In this document: piece by piece, positions 36,205-45,354 of the stretch
Layout: each line of letters begins with the position of its first letter
Position numbering within the stretch: the stretch's first letter is position 1
DNA from: Alkalithermobacter thermoalcaliphilus JW-YL-7 = DSM 7308
GTDB taxonomy: Bacteria; Bacillota; Clostridia; Peptostreptococcales; Peptostreptococcaceae
DNA: 64,000 nt
NCBI GenBank assembly: GCA_001584565.1
Contig: LSFY01000001.1
Span: 1,412,001-1,476,000 of the forward strand
Direction: 5' to 3'
The notes under the pieces: model-generated
Database searches by the model: none
What the model was told of the DNA's origin: nothing
What the model saw: only the letters and a program-made list of their open reading frames with translations
Program-made: the position numbers and the translations under genes

Positions 36205-37851
36205 TTACACTCCTAGTGCATCTTGTATATCAGATTTTAAAACATCTGCCTTAGGCCCGTATATCACTTGAACTCCTTTATCTTTAATTATTAGTCCTAA
36301 AGCTCCTGTTTCTTTCCATTTCTTTTCGCTAGCAACTAGATCTGTTTGTTTTACAGTTACTCTAAGTCTTGTCATACAAGCATCTACATCTAGTATATTT
36401 TCTTCTCCTCCAAGCAGTTTTATTACTTCTGTTGCTAATGAATCTTTTAGTTCATCTTTGCTTAATTGTTTTTCACCTTCTTCTGATTCTATATAGTTTC
36501 CACAACGACCAGGAGTTGGTATATTAAATTTCTTTATAAGTATATTAAATGCTACAAAATTAAATCCAAAGAATATAAAACATGTAACTATAAAGTTTAC
36601 TAAATCTTTTAAAAGTCCTGCTTGTATAATCATAGGAGTTCTAGTTAAAAACTCTATAAATCCAAATGCATGAATACGAAGACTAATTATATCAGCAACT
36701 GCAAATCCTAGTCCTGTTATAATAGCATATACTAAATATAGTATTGGTGAAATAAACATAAACATAAATTCAATCGGTTCTGTAACTCCAGTTAAAAATA
36801 CTGCTAATGCTGCTGATAAAAACATTGGTTTATATTTATCTTTTTTATCTTTATCTACATTCATATACATAGCTAATGCTATACCTATTAATGATGCTGT
36901 AGAGGCTATTACTTGCCCTACTTTAAATCTTGCCGGAACAACAGTTGATAATAAATTGTTGTACGATGAAATATCTCCCATAGCTTTTAAGTTATTTAGA
37001 TCTGTAATCCATGCAAACCATAAAGGATCTTGACCTGATACTATCTGGCCAATTTTTTCTCCTGTTAATATTGCATAAGTTCCCCCTAGCTCTGTATAGT
37101 TCATAGGAATCGTTAACATATGATGAAGACCAAAAGGTAATAATAAACGCTCTAGTGTTCCAAATACAAATGGTGCAATAATTGGAGCACTATCTTTTGA
37201 AGTTGCAATCCAACGACCAAATCCATTTAGCACACTTTGTATAAAAGGCCAGAATAAAGATAAAATTATAGCTGAAATTGTTGATCCTAATATTACAACA
37301 AAAGGAACAAAACGTTTGCCATTGAAAAATGATAATGCCTTTGGTAATTTGTCAAAGTTATAGTATTTATTATAAAGCGTAGCACCTAAAAATCCTGATA
37401 TTATACCTACAAATACCCCCATATTAAGTGCAGGAGCTCCAAGGATAGAAGTAAAGTAGTCTTTAACTACTAAACTTCCTGCAAGTAAAGAGTGTACAGT
37501 AGCTTGACTGTCAGATAACATTGAGCTATTAACACCATAAATTGCTCCTGTTATACGGTTAATAAGTATAAAAGCTAGCAGTGCTGCAAATCCTCCACCA
37601 GCACGTTCTTTTGCCCAAGAACCTCCTATTGCTACTGCAAACAATACATTTAAATTTACAATAATACCCCAACCTATATCCTCCATAACTCTAGCAATTA
37701 TTGAAACTGTATTTAAATCTGCACCAACCATACCTATTAGTTTACCAATAGAAATCATAAGACCTGCAGCTGGCATAACTGCAACTACAACTAACAATGC
37801 TTTACCAAACTTTTGCCAAAAATCAAAAGATATTATCTTAGACTTATTCAT
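36205..37851 (-). CDS. PTS alpha-glucoside-type permease, IICB domains
   Basis: 548 residues. The IIC domain starts FGKALLVVVAVMPAAGLMI and carries GVTEPIEFMFMFISP; the IIB domain is C-terminal with the phosphocysteine in DACMTRLRVTV. No IIA domain is present. It is longer than PtsG, like the alpha-glucoside/maltose permeases (AglA, MalP). The gene just upstream encodes a GH13 alpha-glucosidase that would act on the imported phospho-sugar or free disaccharide. LacI-type operators upstream of that gene suggest induction by substrate. Confidence 0.85.
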   Translation of the reverse strand: MNKSKIISFDFWQKFGKALLVVVAVMPAAGLMISIGKLIGMVGADLNTVSIIARVMEDIGWGIIVNLNVLFAVAIGGSWAKERAGGGFAALLAFILINRITGAIYGVNSSMLSDSQATVHSLLAGSLVVKDYFTSILGAPALNMGVFVGIISGFLGATLYNKYYNFDKLPKALSFFNGKRFVPFVVILGSTISAIILSLFWPFIQSVLNGFGRWIATSKDSAPIIAPFVFGTLERLLLPFGLHHMLTIPMNYTELGGTYAILTGEKIGQIVSGQDPLWFAWITDLNNLKAMGDISSYNNLLSTVVPARFKVGQVIASTASLIGIALAMYMNVDKDKKDKYKPMFLSAALAVFLTGVTEPIEFMFMFISPILYLVYAIITGLGFAVADIISLRIHAFGFIEFLTRTPMIIQAGLLKDLVNFIVTCFIFFGFNFVAFNILIKKFNIPTPGRCGNYIESEEGEKQLSKDELKDSLATEVIKLLGGEENILDVDACMTRLRVTVKQTDLVASEKKWKETGALGLIIKDKGVQVIYGPKADVLKSDIQDALGV

Positions 37852-37864
37852 TTTCTATACCTCC

Positions 37865-39523
37865 TTATAAACTATAAACTCTTGCCTCAAATGGTTTTAG
37901 TGTAAATTGTTTTATAGGTTCATGCTTTTTAACATCATAATTAGAAAGCATAAGATTATCATATTCTAAAATTTCGTCATATTTATAATTAGCTTCTTTA
38001 TCTGTTAGATTACATATAATTATAATCTTCTTATCATCTAACCTGCGAGTATATGCGTATATCTGAGGATGTTTTTCTAATATTAAATTGTATTTTCCAT
38101 ATACTAAAACTTCATTTTCTTTCTTTAATCTAATCATTTTCTTATAAAAATTAAGTATTGAACTTGGATCTTTTTGTTGTTTTTCTACATTTATATCTTT
38201 GTAATTAGGGTTTACTTTAATCCAAGGATTTCCATTTGTAAATCCAGCATTTAACGAACTATCCCATTGCATAGGAGTACGAGCATTATCCCTTGATGTT
38301 GCCCAGATTATTTTCATTATATCTTCATGTAAAACTCCTTCTTCTGTTTTTATCTTATACATATTCTTAGTTCTTACATCGTTATATTCTTGTATACTAT
38401 CAAACTTAACATTTGTCATCCCAATTTCCTGACCCTGATATATAAATGGTGTTCCCTGCATCATAAAATACATAACCCCTAAACAAGTTGCACTTTCTCT
38501 CCAATACTTTGTATCATTTCCCCATGTAGAAACTATTCTAGGGATATCATGATTTTCTATATAAAGAGCATTCCAACCATCCTTATAAAGTCCTTCTTGC
38601 CATTTTGTTAATATCTCTTTAAGTTTTACAATATCTAGCTTTTTCCCTTTTTCTCCATCCCATAAAGATAAATGCTCAAATTGAAATACCATATTAAACT
38701 TTCCTTCTTTTTCTCCTACCCAAAGATGAGCATCTTCTATCTTAACTCCATTTGCTTCTCCAACTGTCATTATGTCATACTTTGCAAAAGTATTTTCTTT
38801 TAGATCTTTTAAATACTCATGTATCCCCTCTACATTCATGTGCTTATCAAAAGATGGAACATATCTTAATTTTTTAGGATTAGGCATATCTTTTAATCCT
38901 TCTTCTTTTTTTATATGACTTATAGCATCAACTCTAAAGCCATCTATCCCTTTATCTAGCCACCAATTTATCATATCGTATATGGCGCTACGCATATTTT
39001 TGTTTTCCCAGTTAAGATCTGGCTGTTTTTTTGAAAACAGATGTAAAAAGTATTGATCTGTTTTTTCATCATATTCCCATGCAGATCCACCAAAAATACT
39101 TTCCCAATTGTTTGGTTCTTTTCCATTCTTTCCGTCACGCCATATATACCAATCTCTCTTTGGATTATCTTTTGATGATCTTGATTCTATAAACCAAGGA
39201 TGTTCATCGCTTGTATGATTTATAACAAGGTCTATTATTAACTTCATACCTCTTTTGTGAACTTCTTTTAATAGTTCATCAAAATCATCCATAGTTCCAA
39301 ACTCTTCCATGATATCTTGATAATCACTTATATCATATCCATTATCATCATTTGGAGATTTATACATAGGACAAATCCAAATAACATCTATTCCTAAGTC
39401 TTTTAAATAATCTAATTTCGATATAATTCCTTTTAGATCCCCTATACCATCTCCATTTGAATCCATGAAACTTCTTGGATATATTTGATATGCAACTGAC
39501 TCTTTCCACCATTTTTTTGTCAT
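37865..39523 (-). CDS. malL: Alpha-glucosidase / oligo-1,6-glucosidase (GH13)
   Basis: 552 residues, usual for the GH13 oligo-1,6-glucosidase group (MalL or TreA-like). Catalytic motifs are DLVINHTS, the nucleophile in GFRVDAISHI (about Asp199), the acid/base in TVGEANGV (about Glu256) and the transition-state stabiliser in ENHDIPR. The N-terminal WWKESVAYQIYPRSFMDSNG is typical. It heads the operon with the alpha-glucoside PTS. TreA (trehalose-6-phosphate hydrolase) cannot be excluded. Confidence 0.9.
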   Translation of the reverse strand: MTKKWWKESVAYQIYPRSFMDSNGDGIGDLKGIISKLDYLKDLGIDVIWICPMYKSPNDDNGYDISDYQDIMEEFGTMDDFDELLKEVHKRGMKLIIDLVINHTSDEHPWFIESRSSKDNPKRDWYIWRDGKNGKEPNNWESIFGGSAWEYDEKTDQYFLHLFSKKQPDLNWENKNMRSAIYDMINWWLDKGIDGFRVDAISHIKKEEGLKDMPNPKKLRYVPSFDKHMNVEGIHEYLKDLKENTFAKYDIMTVGEANGVKIEDAHLWVGEKEGKFNMVFQFEHLSLWDGEKGKKLDIVKLKEILTKWQEGLYKDGWNALYIENHDIPRIVSTWGNDTKYWRESATCLGVMYFMMQGTPFIYQGQEIGMTNVKFDSIQEYNDVRTKNMYKIKTEEGVLHEDIMKIIWATSRDNARTPMQWDSSLNAGFTNGNPWIKVNPNYKDINVEKQQKDPSSILNFYKKMIRLKKENEVLVYGKYNLILEKHPQIYAYTRRLDDKKIIIICNLTDKEANYKYDEILEYDNLMLSNYDVKKHEPIKQFTLKPFEARVYSL

Positions 39524-39552
39524 GATATCTTTCCTTTCCTTTATTTAATTTG

Positions 39553-39566
39553 TGCAATCGATTGCA
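39553..39566. promoter_or_regulatory. LacI-family operator 1
   Basis: TGCAATCGATTGCA, a perfect 14-bp palindrome with a central CG, 30 nt upstream of malL. LacI/GalR proteins typically bind such central-CG palindromes. Confidence 0.75.
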
Positions 39567-39594
39567 TAGTCTCTAAAATAATAACTTCTCTGCA

Positions 39595-39610
39595 ATGCAA
39601 ACGGTTGCAT
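39595..39610. promoter_or_regulatory. LacI-family operator 2
   Basis: ATGCAAACGGTTGCAT, a near-perfect central-CG palindrome sharing TGCAA/TTGCA with operator 1. The centres lie 43 bp apart, about four helical turns, which suits cooperative binding. Confidence 0.75.
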
Positions 39611-39712
39611 AGAAGTCTAAAAAAAAATATTAACTATGCTTATAAATTTACTAGATTTTTAATATAAAGTCAATTATTTTTTGTAAATTTATCTTTATTA
39701 ATATTTTATATA

Positions 39713-40495
39713 TTAATAGTCTATCTGTGAGAAAAGTTTGAAAATATATCCATTTTCTTTTAAATATTTTATAATTTTTTCTAAAGATTCAGGTGTATTA
39801 ATTTTTGATGAATTATCATGCATCAATATAACTAATTTTTCTCTACCTTTAGATGTTTCTATAAATCTTTCAAATAATTCATCTACTGTTTTGTTTTCTT
39901 TTTCTGAATCTCCATTTAAACAGTTCCAGTCTACATAGCTATATCCAGCATTATTTAGCTCAATTTTAAAATCTTTAAGATCTTTTCCTGATGATCCTCC
40001 TGGAAATCTAACTACATTAAAATCATAAGTTTCTCCTAATATTGACTTTATTATTTCATCACATTTTTTTACACTATCGATAAAGTTTTGACTATTTTTA
40101 TAAATATCTCTAAAATTATGTGAATAAGTATGATTTCCTACATTATGACCTTCTTCATACATTCGTTTTATGATACCACTGTTTTTCTGTGCATTTTCTC
40201 CTACTACAAAAAAAGTAGCTTTTATTTCATTTTCTTTTAATATATCTAATATTTTTGGGGTTATATTTTTAGATGGACCATCATCAAATGTTAAGTAAGC
40301 TATTTTTTGACCATCTTTTTTATAAATTTTATCTAGTTTTTCTTGGTCAACTATTAAACTTTTTGGACTTTCTACTACATCATTTTCTATGTTTTCTTCT
40401 ATTTCTTTGATTTGCTTGTTATCTATTTTATGATCTTGACAAGCACCTGTTACAAGTAATAGAAAGATTATTGCTAAAGCTTTTATAACTTTCAT
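39713..40495 (-). CDS. Polysaccharide deacetylase-family lipoprotein
   Basis: 260 residues. Signal peptide with lipobox VTGAC, then a NodB domain (about 60-255). The five catalytic motifs are visible: TFDDGPS (base and metal Asp), HNVGNHTYSH (metal His pair), RFPGGSSGKD, YVDWNCLNGD and ILMHDNS. It probably deacetylates peptidoglycan or another N-acetyl glycan outside the cell. SD GGAGGG is upstream. Confidence 0.9.
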   Translation of the reverse strand: MKVIKALAIIFLLLVTGACQDHKIDNKQIKEIEENIENDVVESPKSLIVDQEKLDKIYKKDGQKIAYLTFDDGPSKNITPKILDILKENEIKATFFVVGENAQKNSGIIKRMYEEGHNVGNHTYSHNFRDIYKNSQNFIDSVKKCDEIIKSILGETYDFNVVRFPGGSSGKDLKDFKIELNNAGYSYVDWNCLNGDSEKENKTVDELFERFIETSKGREKLVILMHDNSSKINTPESLEKIIKYLKENGYIFKLFSQIDY

Positions 40496-40540
40496 AAATT
40501 CCCTCCATATAACAAAATTATTACCCCTAATTAGTATAAC

Positions 40541-40576
40541 AAAAAAATCCTCTAGTATTACCTAGAGGATTTTTTT
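40541..40576. terminator. Terminator downstream of msrA
   Basis: A 15-bp perfect stem, AAAAAAATCCTCTAG and its complement, with a 6-nt loop. A and T runs on both sides make it functional in either direction. Confidence 0.9.
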
Positions 40577-40579
40577 AAA

Positions 40580-41131
40580 TTATTCAAATAAATCCCAGTA
40601 TTCATCTCCCCAATATTTTTTTATAAATTCATCTCTTCCTGAAATTTTTCTATCTTCTTTATATTCAACAGGATTTTTTTTATAGTAGTCTTGGTGATAT
40701 TCTTCTGCATCATAAAATGTTGTAGCTGGAAGTATTCTTGTAACTATTGGGTCTTGGAACCTGCCTGATTCTTCTAACTCTTTTTTTGACTTTTCAGCCT
40801 TTTTTCTTTGTTCATCAGTTGTATAGAAAATAGCACTTCTATAAGAAGGTCCCCTATCGTGAAACTGTCCATTATCATCTGTTGGGTCTATTTGCATCCA
40901 GTAAGCTTTTAATAACTTATCATAGCTTATTATATTGGGATCATAAGTTATTTTCACTGCCTCATAATGCCCAGATGTTTGAGATTTGACATCTTCATAT
41001 GTTGGATTTTCTTTATGCCCACCTATATAACCTGACTTTACTTCGATAATTCCATCTAGTACGTGAAATGGTGAAACCATACACCAAAAGCACCCACCAG
41101 CAAAAATTGCAGTTTCATATCTAGTATTCAT
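40580..41131 (-). CDS. msrA: Peptide methionine-S-sulfoxide reductase MsrA
   Basis: About 183 residues. The catalytic Cys is in FAGGCFWCM near residue 13, with GYIGGHKENPTYEDV, GHYEAV and DRGPSYRSAIFY all typical. It repairs methionine S-sulfoxide after oxidative damage. There is no fused MsrB domain and no C-terminal resolving-Cys pair, so recycling must use Cys15 or an external thiol. ATG at 41131 is preferred to the upstream 41152 ATG by position of AGGGAATAGG. Confidence 0.93.
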   Translation of the reverse strand: MNTRYETAIFAGGCFWCMVSPFHVLDGIIEVKSGYIGGHKENPTYEDVKSQTSGHYEAVKITYDPNIISYDKLLKAYWMQIDPTDDNGQFHDRGPSYRSAIFYTTDEQRKKAEKSKKELEESGRFQDPIVTRILPATTFYDAEEYHQDYYKKNPVEYKEDRKISGRDEFIKKYWGDEYWDLFE

Positions 41132-41176
41132 TCCTATTCCCTTCCCCCTCATATACTATCTTTAAATAATTATATC

Positions 41177-41206
41177 AAAAAAGATAGGCAAAAGCCTATC
41201 TTTTTT
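41177..41206 (-). terminator. Terminator of the sucCD operon
   Basis: A stem with GATAGGC/GCCTATC extended by A/T pairs, loop AAAA, and a minus-strand U run. It directly follows sucD. Confidence 0.9.
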
Positions 41207-42107
41207 AACCTAAGTACTCACTTTTCCAAATATTGTTCTGTTTTAAAACTTTGACTAATGTCTCTCCTATTTGAGTAGGATTTTCAGCCATGTGTATTCC
41301 ACACTCTTTCATAACCTTTATTTTTTCATAAGCTGTACCTTCTCCCCCTGAAATAATAGCTCCTGCATGCCCCATTCTTTTTCCTTTAGGAGCCGTTTTT
41401 CCACTTATAAATCCTACTATTGGTTTTTTCATATTCTCTTTTGCCCAAAGTGCAGCTTTTTCTTCAGCATTTCCTCCTATTTCACCGATCATTACAACAG
41501 CATCTGTTTCATCATCTTCATTAAAAGCTTTTAATACATCTATAAAATTTGTTCCATTAACAGGATCTCCACCGATTCCAACTGCACTTGACTGACCTAT
41601 CCCTCTTTGAGTTAGTTGATATACTGCTTCATAAGTTAAAGTACCAGATCGAGAAACAACTCCTATTCTACCTTTTTTGTGTATATATCCTGGCATAATA
41701 CCTATTTTACATTCACCAGGAGTTATTATTCCTGGACAATTTGGCCCTATAAGTCTAGTTTTCTTTCCTTCCATATACCTTTTTACAACTATCATATCAT
41801 TTATAGGTATATGTTCTGTAATACAAATTACTAGATCTAAATTAGCATCTACCGCCTCTAAAATAGAATCTGCTGCAAATTTTGCAGGAACATATATAAC
41901 AGAAACATTAGCTCCTGTGTTTGATGCTGCTTCCTTTACTGTATTAAATACAGGAACACCCTCAACTTTTGTTCCTTTTTTTCCCGGAGTTACACCAGCA
42001 ACTATATTCGTTCCATATTCTAACATTTGCTTTGTATGATAAAGAGCTGTTTTTCCTGTGATACCTTGAACTATTACCTTTGTATTTTTATCCACCCATA
42101 TACTCAT
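41205..42107 (-). CDS. sucD: Succinyl-CoA ligase, alpha subunit
   Basis: 300 residues. The CoA-binding Rossmann part has [20 protein letters not shown] and [10 protein letters not shown]; the phosphohistidine is in [17 protein letters not shown] near residue 245. It couples succinyl-CoA to succinate with nucleotide triphosphate synthesis and pairs with SucC. An IS607-type element now ends only 8 nt before the ATG, so its ribosome site has been cut from AGGGGG to GGA. The natural upstream partner sucC lies beyond the element. Confidence 0.96.
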   Translation of the reverse strand: MSIWVDKNTKVIVQGITGKTALYHTKQMLEYGTNIVAGVTPGKKGTKVEGVPVFNTVKEAASNTGANVSVIYVPAKFAADSILEAVDANLDLVICITEHIPINDMIVVKRYMEGKKTRLIGPNCPGIITPGECKIGIMPGYIHKKGRIGVVSRSGTLTYEAVYQLTQRGIGQSSAVGIGGDPVNGTNFIDVLKAFNEDDETDAVVMIGEIGGNAEEKAALWAKENMKKPIVGFISGKTAPKGKRMGHAGAIISGGEGTAYEKIKVMKECGIHMAENPTQIGETLVKVLKQNNIWKSEYLG

Positions 42108-42114
42108 TATATCC

Positions 42115-42310
42115 GTTACAGAAAACTTATAAAACTCTATAAAGTTCTTGTCAAACCTTATAAAAGTTTACGTTTCCTTCCTTGTTCATCGTGTTCAGTT
42201 TCACATAAGCTACTCCTGTTTATTTAACACTCCGAAGGCTTAAATTCCCGACTAACGAATCGGTACATATCAATAACTGCTTTAGGTGCTATGCTATTGA
42301 TTTACCATAA
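42115..42310 (-). ncRNA. Predicted TnpB guide RNA (omega RNA) of IS607 copy 1
   Basis: The last codons of tnpB and the 174 nt to the right end are strongly conserved in the second copy and include structured segments (GGAATTTAAGCC then TTCGGAGTG). TnpB guide RNAs are known to derive from exactly this region and to carry the flanking DNA as guide. Here the guide would start GGATATAATGAG, the start of sucD. Ends are approximate. Confidence 0.6.
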
Positions 42311-43473
42311 TTTTTTAGGTTTATACTTGCATTTAAGTCTCTATCTATTTCATAGCCACATTCATCGCATATAAATTTTCTTTCTGATAAAGAAAGTTTG
42401 TTTTTTAAAGCACCACATATGCTACAAGTTTTAGATGAAGGATAGAATGTATCTGCAAGTATAAATTTAATACCACTTAAGGCACATTTATATTCCATTT
42501 GTCTTTTAAATTCGTAAAATAGCTGCTCTTGTATTGCTTTAGATAATTTTCTATTTTTTAGCATCCCACAAGTATTTAAGTTTTCTATAACTACATATTC
42601 TGGCTTGGCTTTCACCAAAGATGTAGTTATCTGATGAATATAATTATGCCTTATGTTTTTAAGCTTTCTTCTCATTTTTAAAACAAGGAATTCTAACTTT
42701 TTTATATTGTTAGTTTTTCTGTAACGGTATTCACCTCCGTTCATTTGAATTTTATTTAACTCATATTTTTTAGACAACTTACGTTGTAATCTTTTAAGTC
42801 TTTTCTCTAACTTCTTAACTTTACTTGATTTGTTTATATTCTTGAACTTCTGTCCACTGCTTATAACAGCTAAATCCTTTACTCCTAAATCTATTCCTAT
42901 ACCTTCAGTATAGTCTTTATTTTTTATTTCAGCTTCTTCTACTCCTATTGTCAAGTACCAATTGAGTCCATCAAATACTATTCTCGGATTAGAATATTTT
43001 ATTTTTTCTCCAATTGGTATTCTGCCTTTTTCAGCAAGTTTAATCCAGTTAAACTTTTGTTTGTTTTTCTTTTTACTGTTAGTCAGTTTTTCTAACTTAA
43101 CATGTGTATCTGTAATTTTTATTTTTTCTGTATCTACATAAAAACTTGGCTTACTTTTCTTTTTTGACTTAAACTTAGGAAAGTTTGCTCTACCTTCAAA
43201 GAAGTTTTTATATGCAATACCGGCATCTTTTATGGCTTGTTTTGTTATATTATTTGAGTAATTGTTAAGCCAAGCATATTCTTTTTGTTTTTTTAATTGT
43301 GTTAATCTTTTTCTAAGCTCGCAATCACCTAAAAACTTACCATCATTTTTATAGTTTTCTTGCTGTGTTGCTAACGCAAAGTTATATGCCCATCTTGCAA
43401 CTGAAGCACACTCAGATAATTTTGTTCGTTGTTTATTGTTAGGTAAAAGCATTACTTTATAAGTCTTTATCAT
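42289..43473 (-). CDS. tnpB: RNA-guided endonuclease TnpB, IS607-associated
   Basis: 394 residues. The RuvC catalytic acids appear intact: Asp195 in GIGIDLGVKD, Glu297 in YVVIENLN, and the Asp in YEIDRDLNAS (about 377-379). A zinc ribbon with CSICG and CDECG lies between the last two. The N-terminal half is Lys-rich and would hold the guide RNA. It starts 17 nt inside the end of tnpA. In such elements TnpB cuts the empty donor site to help retain the transposon. Confidence 0.93.
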   Translation of the reverse strand: MIKTYKVMLLPNNKQRTKLSECASVARWAYNFALATQQENYKNDGKFLGDCELRKRLTQLKKQKEYAWLNNYSNNITKQAIKDAGIAYKNFFEGRANFPKFKSKKKSKPSFYVDTEKIKITDTHVKLEKLTNSKKKNKQKFNWIKLAEKGRIPIGEKIKYSNPRIVFDGLNWYLTIGVEEAEIKNKDYTEGIGIDLGVKDLAVISSGQKFKNINKSSKVKKLEKRLKRLQRKLSKKYELNKIQMNGGEYRYRKTNNIKKLEFLVLKMRRKLKNIRHNYIHQITTSLVKAKPEYVVIENLNTCGMLKNRKLSKAIQEQLFYEFKRQMEYKCALSGIKFILADTFYPSSKTCSICGALKNKLSLSERKFICDECGYEIDRDLNASINLKNYGKSIA

Positions 43474-44074
43474 CTTCTAATAGCACCTTAATCATTTTCT
43501 TGGCTTTATTTGCTTTTTTACCTTGTAGTTTGCAACTAAAAACTGTTATTATTTGTATTAAATCTTCTACAAGTTCTTGTTCTTCAGTTTTTTCTGTATT
43601 GTCTATTACTTCAATGCTTGTTCCATACTTTGAACACAAATTTTCTATTAACTCATATCCAGATCTAACAAGTCTATCTTTGTAAAGAATAACTATTTTT
43701 TCTACTTCATTGTTTGTAATCATATCGATAAGTTTGTTTAATCCTTGCTTATTGTAATTTATTGCACTTCCTATATCAGTTATAATTTCAAACTGATAAC
43801 CTTTTGCTATCATATATTCTTTAACATATTGTATTTGTCTTTCTAAATCATCTTTTTGCTTATTGCTTGATACTCTACAATAACCTATGATTTTTCTCTC
43901 GTGTTTAACATTTTTTATACCAAGAAAATGATTAAGTTGTTCCTGTGAATAATATCTAAATCCTGATGGTGCAACGTGTGCAGGTTTTAATACACCAGTT
44001 TTATCCCAATTTCTTAATGTTTGTTCTGTTTTGCCTATTAATTTAGCAAATTGTCCTATGCTATAATATTTCAT
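43457..44074 (-). CDS. tnpA: IS607-family serine recombinase TnpA
   Basis: About 205 residues. An N-terminal MerR-like helix-turn-helix (YYSIGQFAKLIGKTEQTLRN) is followed by the small serine-recombinase domain with the catalytic Ser in IIGYCRVSSNKQKDDLERQ and a conserved Arg patch (LYKDRLVRSGYEL). ATG at 44074 follows AGAGGTG. It integrates at GG dinucleotides. Its position within the sucCD transcript means riboswitch-driven transcription may also read it. Confidence 0.93.
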   Translation of the reverse strand: MKYYSIGQFAKLIGKTEQTLRNWDKTGVLKPAHVAPSGFRYYSQEQLNHFLGIKNVKHERKIIGYCRVSSNKQKDDLERQIQYVKEYMIAKGYQFEIITDIGSAINYNKQGLNKLIDMITNNEVEKIVILYKDRLVRSGYELIENLCSKYGTSIEVIDNTEKTEEQELVEDLIQIITVFSCKLQGKKANKAKKMIKVLLEDDKDL

Positions 44075-44178
44075 TAATATCACCTCTATATACAATATTA
44101 CCATAAAAATTATAAATTATATATAGAGTTTTGCAAGTTTTTATAAATTTATTTTAACTGTTATAAGCCCCCTACCTT

Positions 44179-45339
44179 CTAGCTAACTAGCTTTATTATT
44201 TTACTTGCACCTTCATCCATTGTAGATACTGAAACTATACTTAAGTTTGAATTTTCTAGTATCTGTCTACCTAACTCTACATTAGTTCCTTCTAATCTTA
44301 CAACTAATGGAACACTTAAATTTACTTGTTTTGCTGCATTTACAATTCCATTTGCTATTACATCGCACTTCATTATTCCCCCAAATATATTTACAAATAT
44401 TCCTTTAACTTTATCATCTGATAAAAGTATCTTAAATGCATTAGTTACATTTTCCTCTGTTGCTCCTCCACCTACATCTAAAAAGTTTGCAGGCTCTCCG
44501 CCATAGAATTTTATAATATCCATAGTCGCCATTGCCAATCCAGCACCATTTACCATACAGCCTATGTTTCCATCTAAAGCAATGTAGGCTAACCCATATT
44601 CTGATGCTTTTGCTTCCTTTTCATCTTCCTCACTTAAATCTCTATATTCAAGTATATCTTTGTTTCTAAAAAGAGCATTTTGATCAAAATTGAGCTTAGC
44701 ATCTAAAGCTACAATCTTATCATCTTTAGTTACAACTAAAGGATTTATTTCTGCTAAAGTACAGTCTTTATCTATAAAGCACTTGTATAGATTAATCATC
44801 AGATCAGAAGCTACCTCAACTAACTCTGACTTTATATTTATATTAAAGCACAACCTTCTAGCTTGAAATTTAGTAAGCCCTGTTAGTGGATCTATCACTT
44901 CTTTATGTATCTTTTCAGGAGTTTGAGCTGCTACCTGTTCAATATCACATCCTCCTTCTTCAGATGCCATAATTACTACCTTTGAACTTTCTCTATCTAG
45001 CGTTAAAGCTACGTAATATTCTTTATCAATATCGCATCCTTCTTCTATCAAAACTGCCTTAACTTCTTTTCCCTGTGGCCCTGTTTGATAAGTTACTAAT
45101 TTTTTTCCTAATAATTCTTTTGAATATTTTTCTACCTCATCTATTGTCTTAGCTATCTTAACTCCGCCTGCTTTTCCTCTTCCCCCTGCATGAATTTGGG
45201 CTTTAACAACAGCTATATCTGTTTCTATCTGCCAAGCAGCTTTTTGTGCATCTTTTGCATCATATATTACTGTACCCTTTGGAACTGGTATGTTGTATTT
45301 TTTCAATACCTCTTTGGCTTGATACTCATGTATATTCAT
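44179..45339 (-). CDS. sucC: Succinyl-CoA ligase (ADP-forming), beta subunit
   Basis: 386 residues. ATP-grasp N-terminus [20 protein letters not shown], lysine-rich [39 protein letters not shown] and [14 protein letters not shown] are all typical. It sits 15 nt after an aspartate/alanine-exchanger-family transporter gene and was originally followed by sucD with a spacer of about 20 nt. The IS607 element starts 11 nt past its stop codon. Confidence 0.96.
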   Translation of the reverse strand: MNIHEYQAKEVLKKYNIPVPKGTVIYDAKDAQKAAWQIETDIAVVKAQIHAGGRGKAGGVKIAKTIDEVEKYSKELLGKKLVTYQTGPQGKEVKAVLIEEGCDIDKEYYVALTLDRESSKVVIMASEEGGCDIEQVAAQTPEKIHKEVIDPLTGLTKFQARRLCFNINIKSELVEVASDLMINLYKCFIDKDCTLAEINPLVVTKDDKIVALDAKLNFDQNALFRNKDILEYRDLSEEDEKEAKASEYGLAYIALDGNIGCMVNGAGLAMATMDIIKFYGGEPANFLDVGGGATEENVTNAFKILLSDDKVKGIFVNIFGGIMKCDVIANGIVNAAKQVNLSVPLVVRLEGTNVELGRQILENSNLSIVSVSTMDEGASKIIKLVS

Positions 45340-45354
45340 ATTTTCCCTCCACCT

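Larger units (their letters stand above)
42115..44167 (-). mobile_element. IS607-type insertion element between sucC and sucD
   Basis: A 2053-bp element with a serine-recombinase tnpA followed by overlapping tnpB. The left end reads CTTATAACAG and the right end CTGTAAC. Both ends are flanked by GG, the core dinucleotide of IS607 integration, and there is no longer target duplication. Removing the element with one GG rejoins TAGAAGGTAGGGGGATATA to ATG, a clean sucC-sucD junction. A second copy starts at 63798. Confidence 0.88.

Noticed and set aside
42289-43473. TnpB as a nuclease-dead guide-directed repressor
   Set aside because: All three RuvC acidic motifs are present, so it is expected to cut; the repressor idea applies only to mutated relatives.
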